From: JACTMZ01 sp044359955
Lineage (GTDB): Bacteria > Verrucomicrobiota > Verrucomicrobiia > Chthoniobacterales > JACTMZ01
NCBI GenBank assembly: GCA_044359955.1
Contig: JBIKLF010000003.1
Location: forward strand, 124,001-188,000
Direction of reading: 5' to 3'
DNA length: 64,000 nt
The position numbers were made by a program, and so were the translations under genes. The notes beneath the pieces are model-generated. The model worked only from the letters and a program-made list of their open reading frames with translations, searched no databases and was not told the DNA's origin. Numbering within the stretch: position 1 is the first letter of the stretch; each line of letters begins with the position of its first letter. Shown here piece after piece: positions 18,541-26,520 of the stretch.

Positions 18541-19503
18541 ATGTTTCGCGGCAAAGCAGATATGAGGCTCCTCACCGGCACGGCGCACCCGCAATTGGCC
18601 AAGGACATTGCCGACTACATCGGTGTGCCGCTGGGCGACGCCACGGTGAGTTCGTTTCCGGATGGTGAGACGTTCGTGAAGATCAATGAGAACGTGCGCG
18701 GCCGCGATGTCTTCATCATCCAGCCGACGTGTCCGCCGACGAACCAGAACCTGATGGAATTGCTCATCCTGGTCGATGCAGCGCGGCGGGCCAGTGCGGC
18801 GCGCATCACGGCGGTGATTCCATTTTTCGGCTATGCGCGTCAGGACCGCAAAGACCAGCCGCGCGTCCCGATCACGGCGAAGCTGGTGGCCAACCTCATC
18901 GTGGCCGCCGGCGTGAACCGCTTGCTCACCATGGATCTGCATGCCCAGCAATTGCAGGGATTTTTCGACATTCCGGTCGACCATCTTTATGCGCTGCCCG
19001 TCTTGATCAAGCACCTGCAGAAAAAAAACATCCCTGATCTCGTGGTGGTTTCGCCCGACGTCGGCGGCGTGAAAATGGCCTCGGCCTACGCGCAGGTGCT
19101 GGGGGCGGGCCTGGCCATCGTGGTCAAACGCCGGATCAGCGCCACGGAAACTGAGGCGCAGCATGTCATCGGCGAAGTGGAGGGCAAAAATGTCCTCTTG
19201 GTTGACGACCTCACCGAGACGGCCGGCACCCTGGTCGGGGCGGCGCGCATCCTGCGGTCCGCGGGGGCCAAGGATATTTATGCGATGGTTTCCCATGCGG
19301 TCCTCGTCGACGTGGCAGCCCAGCGGCTGCGGGAGTCGGATATCAAGGAATTGGTGGCGACGGACAGTGTGCCTGTGCCGCAATTCGAGGGCTGCCCGAT
19401 TGCCATTTGTTCGGTGGCCAACCTGCTGGGCGAGGGGATCAAGCGCATCCATGAGGATGAGTCGGTGACTTCTTTGTTTGAAATCAACGGACGATCTGTC
19501 TAG
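18541..19503 (+). CDS. prs: Ribose-phosphate pyrophosphokinase Prs
   Basis: 320 residues from the ATG at 18541; a second ATG at 18562 would give a 313-residue protein starting MRLLTGTAHP. It makes PRPP from ribose-5-phosphate and ATP for nucleotide, His and Trp synthesis. Visible features are FPDGETFVKINENVRGRDVF, PFFGYARQDRKD in the flexible ATP-binding loop, TMDLHAQQLQGFFD with the catalytic His, and the PRPP loop LLVDDLTETAGTL. It heads a run with rplY, pth, rpsF and ssb on the same strand. Confidence 0.96.
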   Translation: MFRGKADMRLLTGTAHPQLAKDIADYIGVPLGDATVSSFPDGETFVKINENVRGRDVFIIQPTCPPTNQNLMELLILVDAARRASAARITAVIPFFGYARQDRKDQPRVPITAKLVANLIVAAGVNRLLTMDLHAQQLQGFFDIPVDHLYALPVLIKHLQKKNIPDLVVVSPDVGGVKMASAYAQVLGAGLAIVVKRRISATETEAQHVIGEVEGKNVLLVDDLTETAGTLVGAARILRSAGAKDIYAMVSHAVLVDVAAQRLRESDIKELVATDSVPVPQFEGCPIAICSVANLLGEGIKRIHEDESVTSLFEINGRSV

Positions 19504-19516
19504 TGTCCCGCCCCTT

Positions 19517-20188
19517 ATGTCGAATCAAGTCAGTCTGAAGGCCACCAGCCGCACCGCCCTCGGGCGCAACGCCGTGAAACAATTGAAGTCCGCCAAGGCC
19601 GTGCCCGCCATTTTTTACGGCCACGGGATCGAGCCCCAGCCTTTGCAGGTCGAGCGCCGCGCCATCGATACGTTATTGTCCCGCGCGGTGGGCGAAAACA
19701 TTCTTGTCAACCTCGAGATCGAGGACGGCGGCAGCCCCGGCGGGCGTCTCGCGCTGATCAACGAAGTGCAGCACCACCCGGTCAGCCGCGCCGTCCTGCA
19801 CATCGACTTCCAGGCCGTTTCCATGAACGAAACTCTGGTTGCCGAGGTGGTGATCGAACCGTTCGGCGAAGCGGCCGGGGTCAAAACCGGCGGCGGTCTG
19901 CTCGAGCAGAACGTGCGCATGGTCGAAGTCGAGTGCCTGCCCAAGGACCTGCCGGAATCGATCCGCGTCGACGTGAGCGGCCTCGGCTTGGGCTCGGCTT
20001 TGCATATCAGTGATCTTCCGGCCATACCCGGCGTGAAGTATCTGGCCGATGGTGGTGTCACCGTTTTCCTCGTTTCCGAACCGAAGGTTGCCGACGATAC
20101 CGCGACGACCGAAGGCGGTCCTTCGGAGCCCGAGGTGATCAAGGAGAAGAAGCCGCAGGAAGGCGAAGCGAAGGAAGGGTCGAAGTAG
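19517..20188 (+). CDS. rplY: 50S ribosomal protein L25 (CTC/TL5 type)
   Basis: 223 residues from the ATG at 19517. The N-terminal domain (about 1-95, ATSRTALGRNAVKQLKS and VQHHPVSRAVLHIDF) binds 5S rRNA. The C-terminal beta domain (about 96-190) is that of the long CTC/TL5 form. The last 35 residues are a charged tail (Glu/Lys-rich). The pair rplY-pth is a common arrangement, and the short spacing to pth (12 bases) supports co-transcription. Confidence 0.95.
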   Translation: MSNQVSLKATSRTALGRNAVKQLKSAKAVPAIFYGHGIEPQPLQVERRAIDTLLSRAVGENILVNLEIEDGGSPGGRLALINEVQHHPVSRAVLHIDFQAVSMNETLVAEVVIEPFGEAAGVKTGGGLLEQNVRMVEVECLPKDLPESIRVDVSGLGLGSALHISDLPAIPGVKYLADGGVTVFLVSEPKVADDTATTEGGPSEPEVIKEKKPQEGEAKEGSK

Positions 20189-20200
20189 GACGGCACCCCG

Positions 20201-20770
20201 ATGGAAACCGGCGCCCCGACATGGTTGGTCGCCGGTTTGGGCAATCCCGGGGCGCGCTACGCCCGCACGCGGCACAATATCGGTTGGCTCGCGCTCGATG
20301 CGCTGGCCACCGGGCCATTCCACGGGGAGAAGCGTTTCGAGGGCGCTGTGTCGCGCATGGACGGCGCGTGGCTGCTCAAGCCGTCGACCTTCATGAACTT
20401 GAGCGGCGTGGCCGTGCGGGCCATGGCCGATTTTTACAAGATCCCCCACGAACGCGTCCTCGTCGTGCTTGACGATGCGGCCCTCGCTTTCGGGCGGTTG
20501 CGGATCCGTCCGTCGGGCAGCGCCGGGAGTCACAACGGCCTGGAGTCCGTCCTCGTGCATTTCGCCACCGAGGACGTGCCGCGCCTGCGCGTAGGGATTG
20601 GCAACCCGCCTCCTCCCATGGCTTTGCCGGATTACGTGCTCGCGCCTTTCACGTCCGAAGAGGAGGCGGAGTTGGGGGCGATAACGGACCGCGCGGCCGA
20701 ATCAATTCGCGTCATTCTGAAAAACGGGCTTGCCGCGGCGATGAATGAGTTCAATAAAGAAGGATTATGA
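20201..20770 (+). CDS. pth: Peptidyl-tRNA hydrolase Pth
   Basis: 189 residues. WLVAGLGNPGARYARTRHNIGW carries the catalytic His25; the conserved Asn residues are present in FMNLSG and GSHNGLESV. It recycles peptidyl-tRNAs released from stalled ribosomes. The stop overlaps the start of rpsF (ATGA at 20767), so translation is probably coupled. Confidence 0.96.
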   Translation: METGAPTWLVAGLGNPGARYARTRHNIGWLALDALATGPFHGEKRFEGAVSRMDGAWLLKPSTFMNLSGVAVRAMADFYKIPHERVLVVLDDAALAFGRLRIRPSGSAGSHNGLESVLVHFATEDVPRLRVGIGNPPPPMALPDYVLAPFTSEEEAELGAITDRAAESIRVILKNGLAAAMNEFNKEGL

Positions 20771-21075
20771 CCAAACGACGTTACGAAGTGCTCCTGGTGC
20801 TCAACACCAAAGGGAAAGAGGAATCGGTCAATGACCTGATCGAAACCGTGGAAAAACAAATCAAAGCCGACAAGATCGAGCTCGAGCAGACCCAGCGTCT
20901 CGAGAAGCGCCACTTTGCTTATGTGAGCCGCAAACAGACCTCCGGCTACTATGTGAATTTCATCGTCCACGCCGAGCCGGCCCAGATCGAAGCCCTGCAA
21001 TCCAAGTGGAAGCTCGATTCGGTCATCCACCTGCAACATTACCAAAAACTGAAACCCGTCGCGCAAGCGGCCTGA
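20767..21075 (+). CDS. rpsF: 30S ribosomal protein S6
   Basis: 102 residues, normal for S6, beginning MTKRRYEVLLVLNTKG. The central DKIELEQTQRLEKRHFAYV and C-terminal IHLQHYQKLKPV match the alpha-beta fold of S6, a late 30S assembly protein that pairs with S18. An AGAAGGA-type ribosome binding site precedes the start within the pth coding end. ssb follows 12 bases later, but rpsR and rplI, often in this operon, are absent. Confidence 0.95.
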   Translation: MTKRRYEVLLVLNTKGKEESVNDLIETVEKQIKADKIELEQTQRLEKRHFAYVSRKQTSGYYVNFIVHAEPAQIEALQSKWKLDSVIHLQHYQKLKPVAQAA

Positions 21076-21087
21076 TCCCCGACCACC

Positions 21088-21546
21088 ATGGCTTCCTACA
21101 ATCGAGTTGTCCTCCTTGGCAATTGCACCCGCGATCCCGAGGTCAAATACACGCCCAAAGGCACGGCCGTGACCGAACTCGGCTTGGCCGTTAACCGTTA
21201 CTACTCCACGGATGGCGGCGAGAAGCGCGAGGAAACGACTTTTGTCGACGTCACCCTCTGGGGTCGTCCGGCCGAAATCGCCGGCGAGTATATCAAGAAG
21301 GGCCGTCCCGTCATGATCGAGGGCCGCTTGCAGCTCGACACGTGGGACGACAAGCAGACCGGGCAGAAGCGTTCGAAGCTCAAAGTCATCGGGGAAAATC
21401 TTCAACTCCTCGGCAGCCGCGATGCCGGTGAGGGCAGTGGCGGCGGTGGTGGTGGTGGCGGTGCCAGCCGTTCCGGCGGCGCAGCCAAGCCGGCCAAGGC
21501 GGCCCCCGCCTCCGAAGAGCCCTCCGACGACGACATCCCGTTTTAA
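21088..21546 (+). CDS. ssb: Single-stranded DNA-binding protein Ssb
   Basis: 152 residues. The OB-fold domain (1-105) begins MASYNRVVLLGNCTRDPEVK and includes TFVDVTLWGRPAEIAGEYI. A Gly/Ala-rich linker follows, with a run of glycines at about 112-122. The acidic tail DDDIPF at the extreme C-terminus is the interaction peptide for RecO, PriA and other partners. It is the last gene of the prs-rplY-pth-rpsF-ssb run and is followed by a strong terminator. Confidence 0.97.
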   Translation: MASYNRVVLLGNCTRDPEVKYTPKGTAVTELGLAVNRYYSTDGGEKREETTFVDVTLWGRPAEIAGEYIKKGRPVMIEGRLQLDTWDDKQTGQKRSKLKVIGENLQLLGSRDAGEGSGGGGGGGGASRSGGAAKPAKAAPASEEPSDDDIPF

Positions 21547-21572
21547 GCGGCGCCCGTCGGGAGGCGATCAGC

Positions 21573-22409
21573 TCAAGCCCCGCGGTCTTCCGCGGGGTTT
21601 TCTTCGTCCTCGCCGAGTTCGGTTTCGATTTCCCGGCGCCAGGCCTGCGAGATGAGCGGGCGGGCCAGTCCGTAGAGCAGGTAGGCGATGAAGATCATGG
21701 CCGGCATCCACTCGTAATTCATCACGGTGAAGATGAGCACGACGATGATGCCGATGAATTTCGGAATGGAGCGCCGGGTGCGCCAGTTGACCGCCTTGAA
21801 GCTCGGGTAGCGCACCTTGCTGAACATCATGAAGGAAAGGAAAAGCATGAGCGGGGGGAGGGCGAATTTCCATGGCCCGATCGTTTTCTGTCCGGCATCG
21901 AGCCAGAGCATGAACAGGGTGAGCGAGGCAATGAGGCCGGCGGCTGCCGGGATGGGGAAGCCTTCGAAATCCTTGTTCACCGCATCCTCACCGCGCTGCG
22001 CGGCCAGGCAATTGAACCGCGCGAGACGCAGGGCGCCGCAAGCAAGGTAAACAAAGGCGATGAGCATGCCGTAGCGGTCGAAATCCCGGAGCACGATGTG
22101 AAAGCTGAGCAGGGCGGGGGCCACGCCGAAGGACACGATGTCGGCCAGCGAATCGAATTCGCGCCCGAAGGCACTTTCATTCCCCCCGAGCCGCGCGAGC
22201 CGCCCGTCGAGCAAATCGAAAACGCAGGCCCCGAGGATGAACCAGATCGCGGTATGGATCTGCCCCGCAGGATTCAGTCCCGCATTCATCTGGATGACCG
22301 CGTCGAGGATGTTGAGCACGGCGGCGAACCCGCAGAACAGGTTGCCCGCGGTCATGAGATTGGGCAGGAGGTAAATCCTCGCCGCTTGGTTGTCTGGGTC
22401 GGGGTTCAT
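21573..22409 (-). CDS. pssA: CDP-diacylglycerol-serine O-phosphatidyltransferase PssA
   Basis: 278 residues from the ATG at 22409, which overlaps the psd stop (ATGA). An integral membrane CDP-alcohol phosphatidyltransferase. The signature D-G-x2-A-R-x8-G-x3-D-x3-D is at 68-90 (DGRLARLGGNESAFGREFDS). About eight hydrophobic helices are present. It makes phosphatidylserine, the substrate of the upstream-encoded decarboxylase. The acidic tail EDEENPAEDRGA is encoded across the ssb terminator. Confidence 0.94.
   Translation of the reverse strand: MNPDPDNQAARIYLLPNLMTAGNLFCGFAAVLNILDAVIQMNAGLNPAGQIHTAIWFILGACVFDLLDGRLARLGGNESAFGREFDSLADIVSFGVAPALLSFHIVLRDFDRYGMLIAFVYLACGALRLARFNCLAAQRGEDAVNKDFEGFPIPAAAGLIASLTLFMLWLDAGQKTIGPWKFALPPLMLFLSFMMFSKVRYPSFKAVNWRTRRSIPKFIGIIVVLIFTVMNYEWMPAMIFIAYLLYGLARPLISQAWRREIETELGEDEENPAEDRGA
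21578..21601 (+). terminator. Rho-independent terminator of the prs-ssb run
   Basis: CCCCGCGG and CCGCGGGG form an 8-bp GC stem with the loop TCTT, followed by TTTTCTT. It lies inside the last codons of the convergent pssA gene, so pssA encodes its tail within this hairpin. Confidence 0.85.
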
Positions 22410-23089
22410 TGCACGGCGGATGGGTGGCCGGAAGACGGCGCGGTCTGACCGGACGGCGCCAAGCGGGCGACGATGGTGCTGCCTCCTTTGACATGGTCGC
22501 CGACCCGCACCACGACCTCCGCCTCGAGCGGAAGGCAGATCTCGGTGCGCGATCCGAAGCGGATCATGCCGAAACGTTCGCCGCGCGCCAGTCGCTGGTC
22601 GAGGCGGGCCCAAGGAACGATGCGGCGGGCGATGGCGCCGGTAATCTGGCGGACTACGAGGAGGAGGCCGTCAGGGCACTCCAAGCCCCAGGTCCGTGCG
22701 GTGTTGTGGGTCGAAGCGGCCGGGCTGCGGGCATCATGGTAGGTGCCTTCGAACTCGGCGGTGTAGACCACACGGCAGTCCGCCGGGGCCCGGTTGACGT
22801 GCACGTCGAAAACCGAAAGAAAAATGCCGATGCGGCGAGCGCGCCGGTTGACCAGTTCGCTTTCCTCGATTTCCACGATGTCGGTGATGCGTCCGTCGGC
22901 CGGCGAAACAATGAGGCCCGGGCCGGTGGGCACGGTGCGGGGTGGATCGCGGAAAAACCACAGGGTGAAAGCGAGGAGGGCGGCGGGGGGGATGACCAAC
23001 CACCACGGGCCAAAGAACCACGCCGCGGCAGTCGCCACGGCGAGAACGAGCAGGATCCATTTGCCCTGCCAGAGAGTAGGCCAACTCAT
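22406..23089 (-). CDS. psd: Phosphatidylserine decarboxylase Psd (short type)
   Basis: 227 residues from the ATG at 23089. It belongs to the short class of about 215-230 residues. Two hydrophobic segments lie in the first 50 residues (WILLVLAVATAAAWFFGPWW). IVSPADGRI and FDVHVNRAP are typical. The self-cleavage site that yields the pyruvoyl group is the GGST motif near residues 202-205, close to the C-terminus. It converts phosphatidylserine to phosphatidylethanolamine. The 4-base overlap with pssA makes a two-gene phospholipid operon. Confidence 0.94.
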   Translation of the reverse strand: MSWPTLWQGKWILLVLAVATAAAWFFGPWWLVIPPAALLAFTLWFFRDPPRTVPTGPGLIVSPADGRITDIVEIEESELVNRRARRIGIFLSVFDVHVNRAPADCRVVYTAEFEGTYHDARSPAASTHNTARTWGLECPDGLLLVVRQITGAIARRIVPWARLDQRLARGERFGMIRFGSRTEICLPLEAEVVVRVGDHVKGGSTIVARLAPSGQTAPSSGHPSAVQ

Positions 23090-23173
23090 ACGGGAGCGGA
23101 CTTTACACACCCGTCGGCATGGCGAGAAACCATTTGATTGGATTACGCGGCGCGGGCGGTTAGTTTGGCCGGC

Positions 23174-23731
23174 ATGGAGCAACGCGAAATCACCCTGACC
23201 CGCGACTGCAAAGTGATCCTCATCCCGAGCGGTGAGGAAGCGACGCTTTCGGCCGGCAGTCCGGTCATCATCACGCAGTCGCTCGGCGGCACCTACACCG
23301 TGGCGACGCAGACGGGTCTGGCCCGCATCGCCGAAGCGGATGCCGATGCGCTAGGGATCGCGATGGAGACAAAAGAAGCCACCGCGGCCTCGGCGGGTGG
23401 AGCGGCGACCAGCGGCGACGTCAAGGACGACGATGTTTGGACGCAGTTGAAAAATGTTTATGACCCGGAAATCCCGGTCAACATCGTCGACCTCGGATTG
23501 GTCTACGATTTGATCCTCGGCAAGAGCGAGTCGGGCGGCACGACGGTGAACGTAAAAATGACCCTCACCGCGCCTGGTTGCGGCATGGGCCCGACCATCG
23601 CGGCCGACGCGCGCAGCCGCATCCTGACGGTGCCGGGTGTGGAGTCCGCCGAGGTGGATCTCGTCTGGTCGCCGCCTTGGAACCAGGGCATGATCACCGA
23701 AGCGGGACGCATGAAGTTAGGCTTGGTGTAG
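23174..23731 (+). CDS. sufT: Fe-S assembly protein SufT (MIP18/DUF59 domain)
   Basis: 185 residues from the ATG at 23174. The N-terminal third (REITLTRDCKVILIPSGEEA) is the SufT-specific extension. The C-terminal MIP18 domain runs about 85-185 (LKNVYDPEIPVNIVDLGLVYD, then LTAPGCGMGPTIAADA, with the conserved Cys). SufT assists maturation of Fe-S proteins. No suf operon genes are adjacent, but the Mrp-like ATPase at 4-5 kb also points to Fe-S handling. Confidence 0.92.
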   Translation: MEQREITLTRDCKVILIPSGEEATLSAGSPVIITQSLGGTYTVATQTGLARIAEADADALGIAMETKEATAASAGGAATSGDVKDDDVWTQLKNVYDPEIPVNIVDLGLVYDLILGKSESGGTTVNVKMTLTAPGCGMGPTIAADARSRILTVPGVESAEVDLVWSPPWNQGMITEAGRMKLGLV

Positions 23732-23742
23732 CGCGGTGGATC

Positions 23743-23768
23743 GCGCCGTCCCGGTGCGATGACGGCGC
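23743..23768. repeat. Short hairpin repeat family E, copy 1
   Basis: GCGCCGTC and GACGGCGC form a perfect 8-bp stem, preceded by GGTGGATC. The same GTGGATCGCGCCGTCCC string recurs at 24761 and in altered form at 63253. It sits 12 bases after sufT. Confidence 0.7.
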
Positions 23769-23834
23769 AGCTGGGCCGTGTTGCGGCAGGTTTTGGTTGG
23801 CAGAACGGCGGCAGCCGGGTATCTTCCGCGCCTT

Positions 23835-23990
23835 ATGAGTCAGCATAGAAGTTTACGGGGGCAGGGCGCGATCAAGGCGAAGCGGAATGTTTTGAAGCGT
23901 TTTGAGCGCGTGGAGGTGCTCAAAAAGCGCGGACAGTTCAAGGAGGGCCAAAGCGTCCTCGGCTTGAAGAAGACCAAGCCGGACGAGTGA
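23835..23990 (+). CDS. Verrucomicrobia/Chlamydiae small basic protein (TIGR04137-like)
   Basis: 51 residues from the ATG at 23835; the longer frame to 23778 adds non-conserved residues. The sequence reads MSQHRSLRGQGAIKAKRN, then VLKRFERVEVLKKRGQFKEG and QSVLGLKKTKPDE. It is very basic and highly like the short conserved protein known from Verrucomicrobia and Chlamydiae, which I recall as TIGR04137 and which is suspected to act with the ribosome. It is one of the best taxonomic markers in the window. A clear terminator follows. Confidence 0.8.
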   Translation: MSQHRSLRGQGAIKAKRNVLKRFERVEVLKKRGQFKEGQSVLGLKKTKPDE

Positions 23991-24018
23991 ACGGCGGTCC
24001 GATTTATCTCACCACGAG

Positions 24019-24045
24019 CAGGCGGCCTCGGCCGCCTGTTTTGTT
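24019..24045 (+). terminator. Rho-independent terminator after the small basic protein
   Basis: CAGGCGGCC and GGCCGCCTG form a perfect 9-bp stem with a 2-base loop (24019-24038), followed by TTTTGTT. It ends directly against the ATG at 24046 of the next gene, so that gene would need its own promoter or readthrough. Confidence 0.85.
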
Positions 24046-24759
24046 ATGAAGCAACCGATGCGATTAAACCGTTACCTCGCCCTCTGCGGGCTCGGGTCCC
24101 GTCGTGCTTGCGAGGAAATCATCCTCGCCGGCGGCGTGCGCATCAACGGGCGCGCCGTGCGCGAGTTGGCCACGACGGTCGAACCCGGTGACACGGTGGT
24201 TGCCCGCGGGCGCGTGGTGCGGGCCGCCGAGACACGCTATCTGGCCGTGCACAAACCGGCGGGCTGTTTGACTTCGCGCGCTGCGCAAGGCGGCAAGCCG
24301 ACGCTTTATGAATTGCTGCCGCCCGAGTTGTCGACCTTGCCCTACGCCGGGCGGCTTGATGCGGAAAGCGAGGGGCTTTTGCTCCTGACCAATGACGGCG
24401 CCTTGGCCCAGGCCTTGACCCACCCTTCGCGGCATGTGGAAAAAGAATACGATGTCGTGCTCGACCGCTCCTTCGACACAAGCCTCATCCCGAAGCTGAT
24501 CAAGGGGATTTATCTGGAAGAAGGACGGGCCCGAGCGGCGCATGTCCACGTGGAGGGCGCGAACAAGGTGCGGGTGGTTCTCACCCAAGGGATCAACCGT
24601 CAGATCCGCCGCATGTTTGCCGCGCTGGGTTACAAAGTGAAGCGGCTGACGCGGACACGGCTGGGCCCACTGCACCTGGGGCGCTTGCCGCGCGGGTCGT
24701 GGCGGGAGTTGACGGCGCGGGAAATTGATGCGCTGCGCAAGGCGGTGGCGGGACGGTAG
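24046..24759 (+). CDS. RsuA/RluB-family 23S/16S pseudouridine synthase
   Basis: 237 residues. An S4 RNA-binding domain (about 5-55, RLNRYLALCGLGSRRACEE) is followed by the catalytic domain. GRLDAESEGLLLLTNDG contains the catalytic Asp105, and GINRQIRRMFAALGYKVKRL the conserved C-terminal motif. Overall it is closest to RluB (23S U2605) but could be RsuA-like. Starts are possible at 24046 and 24058; the terminator abuts the first. Confidence 0.92.
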   Translation: MKQPMRLNRYLALCGLGSRRACEEIILAGGVRINGRAVRELATTVEPGDTVVARGRVVRAAETRYLAVHKPAGCLTSRAAQGGKPTLYELLPPELSTLPYAGRLDAESEGLLLLTNDGALAQALTHPSRHVEKEYDVVLDRSFDTSLIPKLIKGIYLEEGRARAAHVHVEGANKVRVVLTQGINRQIRRMFAALGYKVKRLTRTRLGPLHLGRLPRGSWRELTAREIDALRKAVAGR

Positions 24760-24762
24760 GTG

Positions 24763-24785
24763 GATCGCGCCGTCCCGGCGCGATC
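24763..24785. repeat. Short hairpin repeat family E, copy 2
   Basis: GATCGCGCCG and CGGCGCGATC form a perfect 10-bp stem around TCC. It lies 3 bases after the pseudouridine synthase stop and could act as a transcription or decay stop. It shares GTGGATCGCGCCGTCCC with copy 1. Confidence 0.75.
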
Positions 24786-24840
24786 ATCAGCGCCGCCAGC
24801 GCAGCGTTGCTTTCGCCACAGCGCACGATAAAAAGATCGC

Positions 24841-25230
24841 ATGCGCCAATGCATCACCTCCGTCCCCGAAGGCCCGTCGGCCATCGGTCCCTACTCCCTC
24901 GCCGTCGCCGCCGAGGGCAAATTCCTCTTCGTCTCCGGCATGACGCCGATGGATCCGGTGACCGGCAAGATGTGCGACGGTCCGGTCGGTGAGCAGACCC
25001 GCATCGTGCTGGGAAACATGCGCAAGGTCGTCGAGGGGGCCGGGGCCAAGCTTTCCGACGTGGTCAGTTGCCGGGTTTTCCTCGCCCAGCTGACCGAGAA
25101 AAACTTTGCCGAAATGAACGCGGTCTACAAAGAATTTTTCGCCGGGGATTATCCGGCCCGCACGACGGTCGGCGCCCAGCTGATGAATATGCAGGTGGAG
25201 ATCGAGTGCATCGTGCGGCTGGATGCCTGA
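24841..25230 (+). CDS. ridA: RidA-family reactive intermediate deaminase
   Basis: 129 residues, the normal trimeric RidA size. GPYSLAVAAEGKFLFVSGMTP and the C-terminal YPARTTVGAQLMNMQVEIECI are typical. Arg107 matches the active-site Arg of RidA. It hydrolyses 2-aminoacrylate and related imines released by PLP enzymes. It stands alone between two hairpin-flanked genes. Confidence 0.93.
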   Translation: MRQCITSVPEGPSAIGPYSLAVAAEGKFLFVSGMTPMDPVTGKMCDGPVGEQTRIVLGNMRKVVEGAGAKLSDVVSCRVFLAQLTEKNFAEMNAVYKEFFAGDYPARTTVGAQLMNMQVEIECIVRLDA

Positions 25231-25267
25231 GGCGTGACGCGGGTGGCTCCGCGCGATATTGTTGTTC

Positions 25268-26308
25268 ATGCTCGCCCGCCGCTCCAAACGCGCCATCCTG
25301 GCGTTCGCTGGGCTTTTTTTGCTCGTGACGGTGCTGCTGGCCGTGACGGGGCGGTATTTCCAGGCGGTCGAACAAAAGCGCCGTCTCGACGAGGAGAAGG
25401 CCACCTTAAAGCAGCGCGAGGAGTTTTTCTTTACGGTGGAGCGTCGCACGCTTGAACGCGAACGGCGTTTTCCGGCGGCGGTGGATCCCTGGCTGGTGGC
25501 CAATGTTCCCGCGGAGGTGGCGGGGCGGGTCTCGGAGATCAAGGTCGAGCCCGGTTCGCTCGTGCGGCTGGGTGACCCGTTGGTGCTGCTCGACGACGAG
25601 ATTGCGGCCAGCGATTACCGCCGCGCCTCGGCCAAGCTCGGGGAGTTGCAACGTCTGCTCGGCGAAGCCGAGATTTTAGGCAAAAGCAAAGTCGTCTCGC
25701 GAACACAGGTTGAATCGGTGCGGGCCGAAGCGCGGCAGGCCGATGCCGAGGAGGATGCGACCCGGGCCCGCCTCGAAGACCACACCATCCGTGCCCCGTT
25801 CGGGGGATCGGTGGCGGAGCGCCTCGTGCAGGTCGGCGAAGCGGTCAACGTCAACCAGCCGGTTGCCCGTCTGGTTGATACCAGCCGCTTGCGCGTGGTC
25901 TTTTATGTCAATGAGCGCGACGTGGCTTCGTTCCCGGCCGGCGCGAAAGTCCGTCTCCGTTTGCCGGCCGCTCCCGGCCAAGTGTATGAGGTCCCGGTCG
26001 TACATGTGGCGCGTGCGTCGGACGAAGCCACGCGGCTTTTTCGGGTCGAGGGGGAATTGGCCAATGCGGATCTCGCTCTGCGCGGCGGGTTGACCGGAGA
26101 GGCCACGGCAACGGTCGCACTTTACACGGACCAGCTGTTCATCCCCACCGCCTGCGTGCGACTTGAGGGGGCGGGGGCTTATGTCCTGCGGGTCCGTGAG
26201 GGGGAAGGCGGTCCGGAGAGCGTCCGCATCCGGGTGGGGGAGGAAGTCGACGGTTTTTATCCGGTGCTGGAGGGGTTGGCGGCCGGGGACCGCCTCCTGG
26301 TGCGGTAG
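25268..26308 (+). CDS. RND/HlyD-type efflux periplasmic adaptor
   Basis: 346 residues from the ATG at 25268. One N-terminal membrane anchor (about 9-29, ILAFAGLFLLVTVLLAVTG) is followed by a lipoyl-type half (NVPAEVAGRVSEIKVEPGSL), a short alpha-helical hairpin and the second lipoyl half (HTIRAPFGGSVAERLVQVGE). Beta-barrel and membrane-proximal domains follow. It would link an inner-membrane pump to an outer-membrane channel, but no pump or TolC gene is adjacent. The gene sits where rimP often lies, upstream of nusA. Confidence 0.85.
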   Translation: MLARRSKRAILAFAGLFLLVTVLLAVTGRYFQAVEQKRRLDEEKATLKQREEFFFTVERRTLERERRFPAAVDPWLVANVPAEVAGRVSEIKVEPGSLVRLGDPLVLLDDEIAASDYRRASAKLGELQRLLGEAEILGKSKVVSRTQVESVRAEARQADAEEDATRARLEDHTIRAPFGGSVAERLVQVGEAVNVNQPVARLVDTSRLRVVFYVNERDVASFPAGAKVRLRLPAAPGQVYEVPVVHVARASDEATRLFRVEGELANADLALRGGLTGEATATVALYTDQLFIPTACVRLEGAGAYVLRVREGEGGPESVRIRVGEEVDGFYPVLEGLAAGDRLLVR

Positions 26309-26357
26309 CGGGATTGACGCGCCGCGCCGCGCATGGCAAATAAACGGTCTCTCTTTC

Positions 26358-26429
26358 GCGCGATTAGCTCAGTGGTAGAGCGCTTGCTTCACACGCAAGA
26401 AGTCGCAGGTTCGAACCCTGCATCGCGCA
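26358..26429 (+). tRNA. tRNA-Val (anticodon CAC)
   Basis: 72 nt. The 7-bp acceptor pairs GCGCGAT with ATCGCGC, and the discriminator A is at 26429. The D arm is GCTC-AGTGGTAGA-GAGC. The anticodon stem CTTGC/GCAAG encloses TTCACAC with CAC at the anticodon. The T arm is GCAGG-TTCGAAC-CCTGC. CCA is not encoded; the next bases are TGC. It lies 104 bases upstream of nusA. Confidence 0.95.
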
Positions 26430-26472
26430 TGCCTTGACAGAAGTGGCCTGACTATTCATATTAGAGGTCAAC

Positions 26473-26520
26473 CTTTTCTGACGAAAAGTGGGTTTCGGCC
26501 CACTTTTTTTTATCCTCTAA
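26473..26520 (+). promoter_or_regulatory. Terminator and overlapping alternative hairpin upstream of nusA
   Basis: AAAAGTGGG (26484-26492) pairs with CCCACTTTT (26499-26507) and runs into T residues, a good intrinsic terminator for tRNA-Val transcripts. A competing hairpin, CTTTTC (26473-26478) with GAAAAG (26483-26488), shares 5 bases with the terminator 5' strand. In addition TTAGAGG (26461-26467) can pair with CCTCTAA (26514-26520), enclosing both. The layout resembles an attenuator; the nusA ATG is 23 bases past the terminator T run. Confidence 0.7.
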
